In this document: positions 1-8,161 of the stretch, one piece after another
Position numbering within the stretch: the stretch's first letter is position 1
Layout: every line of letters begins with the position of its first letter
NCBI GenBank assembly: GCA_041389495.1
Contig: JAWKRT010000002.1
Coordinates: forward strand, 1-64,000
DNA length: 64,000 nt
Origin: Myxococcota bacterium
GTDB taxonomy: Bacteria; Myxococcota_A; UBA9160; UBA4427
Direction of reading: 5' to 3'
Translations under genes and position numbers: made by a program
The notes under the pieces: model-generated
Told to the model about the DNA's origin: nothing
What the model saw: the letters and a program-made list of their open reading frames with translations, nothing else
Databases searched by the model: none

Positions 1-132
1 AGATAGTAAGTGGCAGGACCGCCGGGGGCAGGCCTCTCGGCGCGAGCGGAGATCTATTACGGGAGCATCTGGGCGGGCATAGTATGCGGCCGTGCGGCAG
101 CACTGACCTCCAGTTTACGAGGGAGCAAACGA

Positions 133-900
133 GTGCCTCGCAGTAAGTCGGGAGTCGAGGTGAAGGATCACTTTCGCGAGAACCTCATCCTCGACCGCTA
201 CGACCCTGTCTTTTTCTCGATGCGCGGATCGAAGCTCGAGCACATGCGTTCCGAGAACAGCGAGGACGTCGTCACCTGGAACGTGTTCCGCTCGCTCTCC
301 AAGCTCGATCCGAGCGCGTGGTTTCAGGAGATGTTCGAGCGGAGCTTCGGCCACTCCGTGGGCTTGCCGTCGCGCGGCGTGGTCATCGATCTATGGCGAT
401 CCGCTTCGCCCCCTCCCGGAATCCGCGAGCATCAGAATGACGAGGGCGCCTCCGAGATCGACGTCGTGATCGAGAACGAGGAGCTCGTCTGGTACATCGA
501 GGCGAAGTTCAAGAGCGACATCAGCTTGAAGACGACCGCGAACGCCGAGCGCGATCAAGTGATCCGAAACATCGACGTCGGCAGCTGGCACGCCGCGCCC
601 CGCGACTTCTACTTCTCGCTCCTCGTCCTGGATCGCTCGCGGTCGCCGGAGGGCGTCCGTCGCGTCGAGAAGTACTCGCGCAAGGCAGGCCTACCAAAGG
701 ATCTGCTGAAGCACCGGCCGGACGGAGTCGCGAACTTCAAGGGAGCATCGGTGATCACGTGGCGCGAAATCGAGCACGTTCTCCGCGCTGCGGAACCGCA
801 GCTCGCGAACAAGGACGAGAAGGCCATCGCATCGAGCGCTGCCGACTACCTGGCCGAGCTGCATCGTCGGCGGGACGTGAAGAGGCTCCTGACTGGATGA
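133..900 (+). CDS. PD-(D/E)XK nuclease-like protein
   Basis: The product has about 255 residues. It carries the spacing of a PD-(D/E)XK nuclease core: SEID, then a hydrophobic strand ending in EAK (Asp110, Glu123, Lys125 from this start), an upstream Glu-rich helix (SENSEDVVTW) and a later RDQVIRN helix that could be the Q/R element of such folds. Substrate and partner are unknown, and no methylase or helicase lies beside it. I chose GTG 133 because a GGGAG stretch lies about 8 nt upstream. The frame stays open back to GTG 10, but that extra N-terminus looks like translated non-coding sequence. Codon use is less GC-biased than in the neighbours, hinting at transfer. The fold is moderately supported; nuclease activity is inference. 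Confidence 0.7.
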   Translation: MPRSKSGVEVKDHFRENLILDRYDPVFFSMRGSKLEHMRSENSEDVVTWNVFRSLSKLDPSAWFQEMFERSFGHSVGLPSRGVVIDLWRSASPPPGIREHQNDEGASEIDVVIENEELVWYIEAKFKSDISLKTTANAERDQVIRNIDVGSWHAAPRDFYFSLLVLDRSRSPEGVRRVEKYSRKAGLPKDLLKHRPDGVANFKGASVITWREIEHVLRAAEPQLANKDEKAIASSAADYLAELHRRRDVKRLLTG

Positions 901-1140
901 GCACGGTCGTGGTCATTCGCGTTCCCGCCCCACCACGCACGACTGTCTCATCATTCGGTCTAGGTCTGGCTGCTCCTCCCCGGGCCCGCTGGGCTGGGAC
1001 AGCCTTGAACCCTCCAATCGCTGGGAGAGCGCTCGCTCGCGCCGCCCCGCCCATCCATTCCCCCAGCCATTCCCCCACCCACGCCCCCCGCCTCCCGTTC
1101 CGGTAGCCTCCCGCCGCGCGCCCATTCCAGGAGTCATGCC

Positions 1141-1911
1141 ATGCCCACTGCTCTCGTCACGGGTGCTTCGTCCGGCCTCGGTGCGGAGTTCGCGCGTCAG
1201 CTCGCGGCGCGGGGGTGCGACGTGTTGCTCGTCGCGCGGCGGGCCGAGCGGCTCGCGGCGTTGGCGGACGAGCTGGCGAAGGAGCATCGGGTCGAGGCGC
1301 ACGTGTTCGCGGCGGATCTGTCGCTGCGCGAGGCGCCGGCGGCGATCGAGGCGCACGCGAAGGAGAAGGGCCTCGCGATCGATTGGCTCGTGAACAACGC
1401 GGGCGTGGCGGGGCCGAAGCTGCTCGAGGAGAAGGACTGGGACGCGCAGTGCGCGTTCTTCGAGCTGATGATGATCTCGGTGGCGAGCATGTGCCATCGG
1501 TTCATTCCGCCGATGGTCGAGCGCGGGCGGGGGCGCGTGGTGAACGTGGCCTCGGTGGCGGGGCGCATCTCGCGGCCGGCCGGCGCGAACTACGGGCCGT
1601 CGAAGGCGTACGTGATCGCGATGAGCGAAGAGCTCGAGCTGTCGCTGCGGGGGACGGGCGTGCAGGTGTCGGCGCTCTGCCCGGGCTTCGTGCACACGGA
1701 GTTCCACGAGACGGCGGGCATGGGCGAGATGAAGGCGAAGTCGTCCGACCTGCTGTGGTACGACGCGGAGACGGTCGTGCGCGAGGGCATCGAGGGCTGC
1801 GACCGCGGCGAGGCGGTGGTGGTGTCGGGGCGGCTGTACCGCTGGCTCGACCCGTTCGCGCAATCGGTCTGGACGCGGCCGATCGTGAAGCGCTTCGTGC
1901 CGGGACGTTAG
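1141..1911 (+). CDS. SDR-family NAD(P)-dependent oxidoreductase
   Basis: This is a classical short-chain dehydrogenase of 256 residues, the usual length. The nucleotide-binding TGASSGLG is at 7-14, NNAG at 85-88, and the catalytic set reads Ser138, Tyr151 and Lys155 (YGPSK). Substrate specificity cannot be read from the sequence. An AGGAG-like ribosome site lies just before the ATG. The next gene starts 11 nt after its stop, so the two are probably co-transcribed. The family is certain, the substrate unknown. Confidence 0.92.
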   Translation: MPTALVTGASSGLGAEFARQLAARGCDVLLVARRAERLAALADELAKEHRVEAHVFAADLSLREAPAAIEAHAKEKGLAIDWLVNNAGVAGPKLLEEKDWDAQCAFFELMMISVASMCHRFIPPMVERGRGRVVNVASVAGRISRPAGANYGPSKAYVIAMSEELELSLRGTGVQVSALCPGFVHTEFHETAGMGEMKAKSSDLLWYDAETVVREGIEGCDRGEAVVVSGRLYRWLDPFAQSVWTRPIVKRFVPGR

Positions 1912-1922
1912 GCGAGGGCGCG

Positions 1923-3224
1923 ATGAGCAACGCCGCGGCCGGCGAGGCGCCGGCGATCCCGTACGCGGGCTCGACCGTCATCGCACTCGCGCACGAGCAC
2001 TTCGAGACGATCGCGCGCACGGTGCGCCTGCTCTTCGGGCTCGCGCACACGGACGCCTATCGCGCGCTCGTCGCGCCCGAGGCGGGCCCGGTGACGGCCC
2101 ACGAGCCGGGCAACTTCGGCGTCTTCATGGGCTACGACTTCCACGTGACGCCCGAGGGCCCGCGGCTCATCGAGGTGAACACGAACGCGGGCGGTGCGCT
2201 GCTGAACGGCCTGCACACGGCCTCGCTCGTCGACCCGGAGCGCCTCGGCTGCCTGTGCGCGCACCTGATGCCGGTGGCCGACCTCGAGCGCGACATCGTC
2301 GCGACGTTCGAGGACGAGCACGCGGCCGCGCGCGCGGCGGCGGGGCTCGCGCCGAAGCGGCTCGAGCGCGTGGCGATCGTCGACGAGGTGCCGGAGCGGC
2401 AGTTCCTGGCCCCGGAGTTCGAGCTCTTCCGCGCGCTCTTCGCGCGCGCGGGCATCGAGGCGCGCATCGCGGACACGCGCGAGCTCGCGCCCTCGACGGG
2501 CGGCGCGGGCGTCGCCCTCGACGCCGGCCGCTGGCCGGTCGACCTCGTCTACCTGCGCGACTGCGACTTCGCGCTCGCGAGCCCGCGCGCGCGCGCGCTT
2601 CGCGACGCCTACCTCGCGAACGAGGTCGTCGTCACGCCCGCGCCGCGCGAGCACTTCCTGCTCGCGGACAAGCGGCGGCTCGCGGTCTTCTCGTCGCGCG
2701 AGCGGCTCGCCGCGCTCGGCGCGACCGACGACGACGCGGGCTTCCTGGCGGCGGTCGTCCCCGAGACGACGCCGTTCGAGGCGCTCGGCGCCGAGCGCGC
2801 GTGGCGCGAGCGCCGGCAGTGGGTGTTCAAGCCTGCCGCGGCGTTCGGGAGCCGCGCGGTCTACCGCGGCGACAAGCTCACGCGCGCGAAGCTCGCCGAG
2901 ATCGCCGCCGAGCCGGGCTACGTCGCGCAACGCTATGCGTCGCCGGGCGTCGTCGCGGTCGACACGCTCGAGGGCCGCCGCGCGATGAAGTTCGACGTCC
3001 GCGCCTACGCCTACCGCGACCGCGTGCTGATGCTCGGCGCGCGCATCTACGAAGGCCAGGTGACGAACCTGCGCAGCCCGGGAGGCGGCTTCTCGGCGAT
3101 CTGCGTGAGTCGGCCCGCGGCCGACGATCTGACGAGGCCGGCGGCCGACGATCTGACGAGGCCGGCGGCCGACGGCGTGACGAGGCCGGCGGCCGACGCC
3201 GCAACGAGGCCCGCGCGATCATGA
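1923..3224 (+). CDS. ATP-grasp-like protein with repeat tail
   Basis: This protein of 433 residues looks like an ATP-grasp ligase. IEVNTNAGGALLNGLH near residues 83-98 resembles an acidic metal-binding strand, QWVFKPAAAFGSRAV near 300 carries the Lys and small-residue loop expected to bind ATP, and FDVRAYAY near 357 the closing strand. The reaction is unknown; relatives join carboxylates to amines. The last 36 residues are four 8-residue repeats (PAADDLTR type) encoded by perfect-length 24-bp DNA repeats, outside the catalytic fold. Its TGA overlaps the ATG of the next gene (ATGA), so translation is probably coupled. Confidence 0.72.
   Translation: MSNAAAGEAPAIPYAGSTVIALAHEHFETIARTVRLLFGLAHTDAYRALVAPEAGPVTAHEPGNFGVFMGYDFHVTPEGPRLIEVNTNAGGALLNGLHTASLVDPERLGCLCAHLMPVADLERDIVATFEDEHAAARAAAGLAPKRLERVAIVDEVPERQFLAPEFELFRALFARAGIEARIADTRELAPSTGGAGVALDAGRWPVDLVYLRDCDFALASPRARALRDAYLANEVVVTPAPREHFLLADKRRLAVFSSRERLAALGATDDDAGFLAAVVPETTPFEALGAERAWRERRQWVFKPAAAFGSRAVYRGDKLTRAKLAEIAAEPGYVAQRYASPGVVAVDTLEGRRAMKFDVRAYAYRDRVLMLGARIYEGQVTNLRSPGGGFSAICVSRPAADDLTRPAADDLTRPAADGVTRPAADAATRPARS
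3117..3212 (+). repeat. 24-bp tandem repeat, four copies
   Basis: Four consecutive 24-bp units start at 3117, 3141, 3165 and 3189. The first two are identical and the last two diverge in the middle. The unit length keeps the frame and adds PAADxxTR repeats to the C-terminus of the ATP-grasp-like protein. This is a candidate copy-number-variable site. Confidence 0.95.
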
Positions 3225-4087
3225 GCGCGCGCACTCCGAGCCGCTCCGCGTCCGCCTTCGCCGCACTCGCGCTGGTCGCGAGCAGCGGCGCCGCGTTCGC
3301 CGAGCCCGTCGCCGTCGCGAACGCGGGCTTCGAGGCGCTCTACCTCGGCAGCAACCTTCCGCCCGAGTACGGCGGCGACGTGCCGACCGGAACCTTCCCG
3401 GTCGGTCCGGCTCCCGCGGGCTGGACGTCGTACTACGCGCTCGGCGCGCCGGCCGGCGGCGAGTTCATCGGCGTGCTGAACCCCGGCACGGCGGCCGACT
3501 ACGCGCCGAACCCGGCCTACTTCCCGGCGGGCGCGCCGGAGGGCGACAACGTCGTCCTGCTCTACATGGACGGGGACGCGGGCGGCCAGGAGTACGGCGT
3601 CGAGCAGACGTTGGGCGCGAACCTGGAGGCCGATCGCGTGTACACGCTCTCGGCCTGGGTCGGCAACATCGCGAGCGGTACGGCGCTGCTCCCGCCGTAC
3701 TCGACCTTCGGCTTCTTCGACCTCGACGGCTTCCCGGGCTACCGCCTCCAGCTGCTCGCGGGCGGCGTCGTCGTCGCCGAGGACACGACGAGTGTCTCGC
3801 CCGCCGAGGGCATCTTCGAGCCGGCGATGGTGCAGCTCACGACCGATGCGTCGCACGCGCAGCTCGGCCAGCCGCTCGGCATCCGGCTCGTCACGCGCAA
3901 CCTTCCGGAAGTCCCGGGCGTGAGCGGCATCGAGGTCGACTTCGACGACGTGAGGCTCGACGTCGCGCCGCTGCCGGCGGTGCCCGTGCTGCCGGCCGCG
4001 GTGTGGGCCGCGCTCGCGGTCGCTCTCGCCGTGCTGGGGTCGAGTGTGGCGCTGCGCGGCTCTCCGGCCGAGCGCGATGCTCGCTAG
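3221..4087 (+). CDS. Exported protein with C-terminal sorting-type anchor
   Basis: This 288-residue protein starts with a Sec signal peptide (hydrophobic AFAALALVASSGAAFA, cleavage after about residue 26). A beta-rich middle begins with an NAGFEAL motif like the start of extracellular jelly-roll domains, and it has a GWTSYY segment. It ends with a VPVLP motif, a hydrophobic helix (AAVWAALAVALAVLG) and a basic tail ending RDAR. That ending resembles PEP-CTERM-type sorting tails but lacks a clean PEP motif, so it could equally be a simple C-terminal anchor. The start overlaps the preceding stop. Location at the cell surface is likely, function unknown. Confidence 0.7.
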   Translation: MSARTPSRSASAFAALALVASSGAAFAEPVAVANAGFEALYLGSNLPPEYGGDVPTGTFPVGPAPAGWTSYYALGAPAGGEFIGVLNPGTAADYAPNPAYFPAGAPEGDNVVLLYMDGDAGGQEYGVEQTLGANLEADRVYTLSAWVGNIASGTALLPPYSTFGFFDLDGFPGYRLQLLAGGVVVAEDTTSVSPAEGIFEPAMVQLTTDASHAQLGQPLGIRLVTRNLPEVPGVSGIEVDFDDVRLDVAPLPAVPVLPAAVWAALAVALAVLGSSVALRGSPAERDAR

Positions 4088-4182
4088 GTGAGGCACCCAG
4101 GAAATTGGACTTCGAGCGAGTGCGGGGCCGAAGCGGGCTACTGGCGGCGCGCTTCGCGCTGACGCGCCTCGCGCCGACGCGC

Positions 4183-6126
4183 ATGCTTGCGAGTGCCTGC
4201 GCGCTCGCGCTCGCAGCGAGCGCATGCGCGCTCGCGCCTCCGCTGCCCGCGTCGCTCGAAGGCGCGCTGCCCGGCCTGCGCGACGGCGCGTGGCCGCGGC
4301 CCGTGCGCGTCTACGTCGCGCGGCGCGTCCACACGATGGAGGCGGCGCAGCCGGAGGCCACGGCGGTGGCCGTCGATCGCGGGCGCATCGCGGCCGTCGG
4401 GTCGCTCGAGGAGGTCGAGCGCGCGCTCGCGCAGGCGGGCCGACGCTGGGCCGTCGACCGGCGCTTCGAGCGTCACGTGCTGCTGCCGGGCTTCGTCGAG
4501 CCGCACCTGCACCCGTACATCGCGGGCGTGCTCCTGCCCATGCACTTCATCACGCCGCACGAGTGGCACCTGCCGGGCCGCGAGGTGCCGCGCACGCGCG
4601 GGCGCGAGGCCTATCTCGCTGCGCTCCGCGCGCACGAGCGCGAGCTCGCGGCGCGCGACGCGCGGGCCACGGCGCGCGCGGTCGGCGCCGGCCCGACGCA
4701 CGGCGCGCGGCTTCGCCGCGCGCGCAGCGCACGCCTGCACCGCGCGCCGCCCGAGCCCGAATGGCTCTGGACCTGGGGCTACCACCATCTCTTCCACGGC
4801 GAGCTCACGCGCGCCGATCTCGACGCCGTCTCGCGCACGCGCCCGATCGTCGTCTGGCACCGCTCGTTCCACGAGATCCGCCTGAACACGGCGGCGCTCG
4901 AGGCGTTGGGCCTGCTGGGGGACGACGCGCGCGCCGCGCTCGCGAGCACGCCGCAGGCCGACGTCGAGGCGGGCCGCTTCTACGAGAACGGGCTCGCGGC
5001 GGTCGCGCCGCGGCTGTTCCCGCGGCTGCTCGCACCGCGACGCTATTTCGGCGCGCTCGCCGAGGCGCGCGACGTGCTGCACGCGGGTGGCATCACCACC
5101 GTCGGCGACGGCGCGTTCGGCTCGCTCGACCTCTCGCGCGAGACGCTCGCGCTGCGGCTCTCGGCCTGGAACCGCGCCGACACGCCCTTCCGGACCGTGC
5201 TGCTCGCGGACGCTCGCGCGCTCGCGGCGCGCTCGAGCCACGAGGCCGTCGTCGAGCTCGTGCGCGGCTTCGCAGCGCGCGACACCGGGCGCCTGCGCTT
5301 CCGCGACGACGCGGTGAAGCTCTTCGCCGACGGCGCGTTCTTCTCGCAGCTCATGCAGCTCGGTCCGCCGGGCTACCTCGACGGGCACGAGGGCGAGTGG
5401 CTGATGGAGCCCGCCGCGCTCCGCGCCGCGGTGCGCGCCTACTGGCGGGCCGGCCTGCAGATCCACGTGCACGCGAACGGCGACGCGGGCGTCGACGCCG
5501 CCCTCGATGCGCTCGAGGCCGCGCAGCGCGAGACGCCGCGCGACGACCACCGCTTCGCGCTCCACCACTTCGGCTATGCGCGCCCCGACCAGGTGGAGCG
5601 CATCGCGCGCCTCGGCGCGGTCGTGAGCGCGAACCCGTTCTACGTATGGGCGCTCGCCGATCTGTATGCGCGCGAGGGCCTCGGGCCCGAGCGCGCGGCC
5701 GAGCTGGTGCGGCTCGGCTCGCTCGAACGCGCGGGCGTCTCGGTCTCGCTCCACTCGGACTTCACGATGGCGCCCGCGCAGCCGCTTCGCCTCGCGCAGG
5801 TGGCCGTCACGCGGCGCACGGCCGAGGGCCGCGTCGCGGGCGCGGACGAAGCACTGTCACTCGAGGGCGCGATGCGCGCCATCACGATCGGCGGCGCGCG
5901 TCTCCTTCGCATGGAAGACGAGATCGGCAGCATCGCGCCGGGCAAGCGCGCCGACTTCACCGTGCTCGCAGAAGACCCGTACGAGGTCGACCCGGAGCGT
6001 CTCGCGGACATTCCGATCTGGGGAACCGTCTTCGAGGGCGTGGCCCACCCGCTCGTCGCGGGCGATGGCGACGAGCACTCTGCGAAGTGCTCCGCCGCCC
6101 CTCTCGGTGCCGCCGGGTACGAATGA
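4183..6126 (+). CDS. YtcJ-type amidohydrolase lipoprotein
   Basis: This 647-residue member of the amidohydrolase superfamily (YtcJ/amidohydrolase-3 group) probably hydrolyses a C-N bond in an unidentified amide with bound metal. The metal-site strand reads GFVEPHLHPY, followed by HVHANGDAGVDAALDAL, HHFGYARPDQVERIARLG and LHSDFTMAPAQPLRLAQ, all typical of the family. The ATG at 4183 gives a short lipoprotein signal (MLASACALALAASAC), placing the enzyme in the periplasm or outer membrane. An upstream in-frame extension would bury this signal and is less likely. A gap of about 100 bp separates it from the preceding gene. Confidence 0.85.
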   Translation: MLASACALALAASACALAPPLPASLEGALPGLRDGAWPRPVRVYVARRVHTMEAAQPEATAVAVDRGRIAAVGSLEEVERALAQAGRRWAVDRRFERHVLLPGFVEPHLHPYIAGVLLPMHFITPHEWHLPGREVPRTRGREAYLAALRAHERELAARDARATARAVGAGPTHGARLRRARSARLHRAPPEPEWLWTWGYHHLFHGELTRADLDAVSRTRPIVVWHRSFHEIRLNTAALEALGLLGDDARAALASTPQADVEAGRFYENGLAAVAPRLFPRLLAPRRYFGALAEARDVLHAGGITTVGDGAFGSLDLSRETLALRLSAWNRADTPFRTVLLADARALAARSSHEAVVELVRGFAARDTGRLRFRDDAVKLFADGAFFSQLMQLGPPGYLDGHEGEWLMEPAALRAAVRAYWRAGLQIHVHANGDAGVDAALDALEAAQRETPRDDHRFALHHFGYARPDQVERIARLGAVVSANPFYVWALADLYAREGLGPERAAELVRLGSLERAGVSVSLHSDFTMAPAQPLRLAQVAVTRRTAEGRVAGADEALSLEGAMRAITIGGARLLRMEDEIGSIAPGKRADFTVLAEDPYEVDPERLADIPIWGTVFEGVAHPLVAGDGDEHSAKCSAAPLGAAGYE

Positions 6127-6231
6127 CCGCCGAGAGGAGCGACGGAGCGGGGCCAACTCTTCGTGTTCCCGTCGCAGTGCAACGCACGTGCCACGCGCGA
6201 GGGACGCGGTGCGGCCTCGCGGCGGTCGCAG

Positions 6232-6249
6232 TGTCGCCAATCGATGACG
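6232..6249. promoter_or_regulatory. Upstream dyad element, imperfect copy
   Basis: TGTCGCCAATCGATGACG matches the perfect palindrome at 6265-6282 at 14 of 18 positions and lies 33 bp upstream centre to centre, about three helical turns. It is probably a second binding site for the same activator. Confidence 0.5.
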
Positions 6250-6264
6250 TGACGGGGGTGAATA

Positions 6265-6282
6265 CGTCGCCGATCGGCGACG
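6265..6282. promoter_or_regulatory. Upstream activator-type palindrome
   Basis: CGTCGCCGATCGGCGACG is a perfect 18-bp palindrome about 60-70 bp upstream of the -24 element of the sigma54 promoter. That is the usual place for an enhancer-binding-protein dimer site. The binding protein is not identified; it may be a product encoded elsewhere. Confidence 0.6.
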
Positions 6283-6332
6283 GCGAAAGTCCCACGTGGG
6301 GGCCACGGCGTTCCGACGGCGTGCGGGGCGTG

Positions 6333-6348
6333 TGGCACCGGGGTTGCA
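6333..6348 (+). promoter_or_regulatory. Sigma54 (RpoN) -24/-12 promoter
   Basis: TGGCAC, five bases, then TTGCA matches the sigma54 consensus at every key position: GG at 6334-6335, GC at 6346-6347, correct spacing. Transcription would start near 6360 and run into the gene at 6468. Two dyad elements lie upstream at enhancer distance. Confidence 0.82.
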
Positions 6349-6467
6349 CATCGCCACGGGGCTCCCGCCCGGCTGGCACTCGCTAGGCCGCGGGGGCCGG
6401 GGGACGTCGCGGCGCCGGACTCGGAGTCGCCGCGTTCTCTGCACGTTATGCAAGGGGAGCGGCGTGT

Positions 6468-8090
6468 ATGATGCGCTGGATGCGGCGTGCTCCCGGTGAA
6501 TCCGTCGCGGACGCGGGTGCTCGCGCGTCCGCGAGTGCGGGCGACGAGACGGTCGGCCCCGGCGCCGATGTCGTGCGGCAGGAGCGCGACTTCTACCTGC
6601 GCCTGCTGTCCCTCGGTGCGGCGGACGACCTCGACCGGTTCCTCGAGGAGACGCTCGCGCTCGTCGTCGAGATCACGGGCGCGCAGCACGGCTACATCGA
6701 GCTGCGCGATCGCGAGGGCGACCCGGCCTGGAGCGTGGCGCACGGCTACGCCGCGGACGAGGTGGCCGAGCTGCGCGCCCACGTCTCGACGGGCATCATC
6801 GCCGAGGCGATCGCGACGGGGCGAACGGTGCTGACGCGCTCGGCCGCCGTCGACGAGCGCTTCCGCGACCGCGGCAGCGTGCGCGCGGGCGCGATCGCCT
6901 CGGTGCTGTGCGCGCCGATCGGCGACGCGGCGCCGCTCGGCGTCGTCTACCTCCAGGCCGACTCGGCCGACCAGTTCGACGAGCGCGACCGCGCGCGGGT
7001 CGAGCTGCTCGGCGCGCGCGTCGCGCCGTTCGCCGACCGGCTGCTCGCGCGGCGCGAGGCCGAGGCCACGGCCGACCCGCTCGCCGAGCTGCGCGCGCAG
7101 CGGCGCTTCGCGGGCATCGTCGGGCGCAGCGCGGCGATCGCCGCCACCGTGCAGCAGGCCGCGAACCTCGCGCGGCTCGACGTCACCATCCTGCTGACGG
7201 GCGACTCGGGCGTCGGCAAGAGCCAGCTCGCGCGCGCCATCCACGACGAGAGCCCGCGCGCGCGCCACCCGTTCGTCGAGCTCAACTGCGCGGCGCTGCC
7301 CGAGACGCTGATCGAGAACGAGCTCTTCGGGGCGGCGCGCGGCGGCCACTCGACGGCGGGGCGCCCGGTCGTCGGCAAGATCGAGGCGGCCGAGCACGGG
7401 ACGCTCTTCCTCGACGAGGTGGCCGAGCTGCCGCTCGCCGCGCAGGCGAAGCTCCTGCAGTTCTTCCAGTCGCGCGCCTACTATCCGCTCGGCGCGTCGA
7501 CGCCGCGCAGCGCGGACGTCCGCATCGTCACCGCCACGAACGCCGACCTCGAGGAGCGCGTCGAGCGGGGCCGCTTCCGGCAGGATCTGCTGTACCGGCT
7601 GCAGGTCGTGCCGCTGCGCGTTCCGAGCCTCGCCGAGCGGCGCGACGACGTGCGCGAGCTCGCGCAGCACTTCTGCCGCGAGGCGTGCGAGCGAAACGGG
7701 CTCCCGTTCCTGCGCCTCTCGCCGGGTGCGCTCGCGGAGGTCGAGACGGCCGAGTGGCCGGGCAACGTCCGGCAGCTCGCGCACGCGGTCGAGGCGGGTG
7801 CGATCCAGGCCGCGCTCGCCGGCCTCGGCGAGGTCGAGGCGGCGCACCTGTTCCCGGCGCGCGCGCCGGCTTCGGCGCTCGCGTCGTCGGCGGGCGGCGC
7901 GGGTGGCGACCCCGCCTTCGCGGCGTTCCAGTCGTTCCAGTCGGCGACGCGCGAGTTCCAGCGCGAGCTCGTGCGCCGCACGCTCGAGGACACGGAGTGG
8001 AGCATCGCCGAGACGGCGCGCCGCCTCGACCTCGCGCGCCAGTACGTGCACAAGCTCATCAAGCGGTTCGACCTGAAGCGGACGTCGTAG
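6468..8090 (+). CDS. GAF-AAA+-HTH regulator, sigma54-activator-like, no GAFTGA
   Basis: This 540-residue protein has the domain order of an enhancer-binding protein. A GAF sensor spans about 50-195, an AAA+ domain about 215-440 with Walker A GDSGVGKS (245-252) and Walker B GTLFLDEV (311-318), and a Fis-type helix-turn-helix sits at the C-terminus (ETARRLDLARQYVHKLIKRF). The loop that should read GAFTGA is GGHSTA (about 292-298), losing the Phe and Thr that contact sigma54. It may therefore bind DNA and hydrolyse ATP without activating sigma54 promoters in the normal way, or act as a repressor. Its own gene lies behind a sigma54 promoter. The next gene follows after 71 bp. An alternative ATG two codons downstream is possible. 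Confidence 0.85.
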   Translation: MMRWMRRAPGESVADAGARASASAGDETVGPGADVVRQERDFYLRLLSLGAADDLDRFLEETLALVVEITGAQHGYIELRDREGDPAWSVAHGYAADEVAELRAHVSTGIIAEAIATGRTVLTRSAAVDERFRDRGSVRAGAIASVLCAPIGDAAPLGVVYLQADSADQFDERDRARVELLGARVAPFADRLLARREAEATADPLAELRAQRRFAGIVGRSAAIAATVQQAANLARLDVTILLTGDSGVGKSQLARAIHDESPRARHPFVELNCAALPETLIENELFGAARGGHSTAGRPVVGKIEAAEHGTLFLDEVAELPLAAQAKLLQFFQSRAYYPLGASTPRSADVRIVTATNADLEERVERGRFRQDLLYRLQVVPLRVPSLAERRDDVRELAQHFCREACERNGLPFLRLSPGALAEVETAEWPGNVRQLAHAVEAGAIQAALAGLGEVEAAHLFPARAPASALASSAGGAGGDPAFAAFQSFQSATREFQRELVRRTLEDTEWSIAETARRLDLARQYVHKLIKRFDLKRTS

Positions 8091-8161
8091 CGCGCGCGAG
8101 TCACGCGAGCGCGCGAGAGGGCGCGGTGCGGCGGCACCGGGGAAGTCGGAGGATCGACGGG

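Larger units (their letters stand above)
6127..6467. other. Regulatory intergenic region
   Basis: This 341-bp gap holds no convincing gene. It contains two related 18-bp dyad elements, a sigma54-type -24/-12 promoter and a leader of roughly 110 nt before the regulator gene, each listed separately. Confidence 0.75.

Noticed and set aside
10..132. N-terminal extension of the nuclease-like gene
   Set aside because: The extra residues look like translated non-coding DNA and no ribosome site precedes GTG 10.
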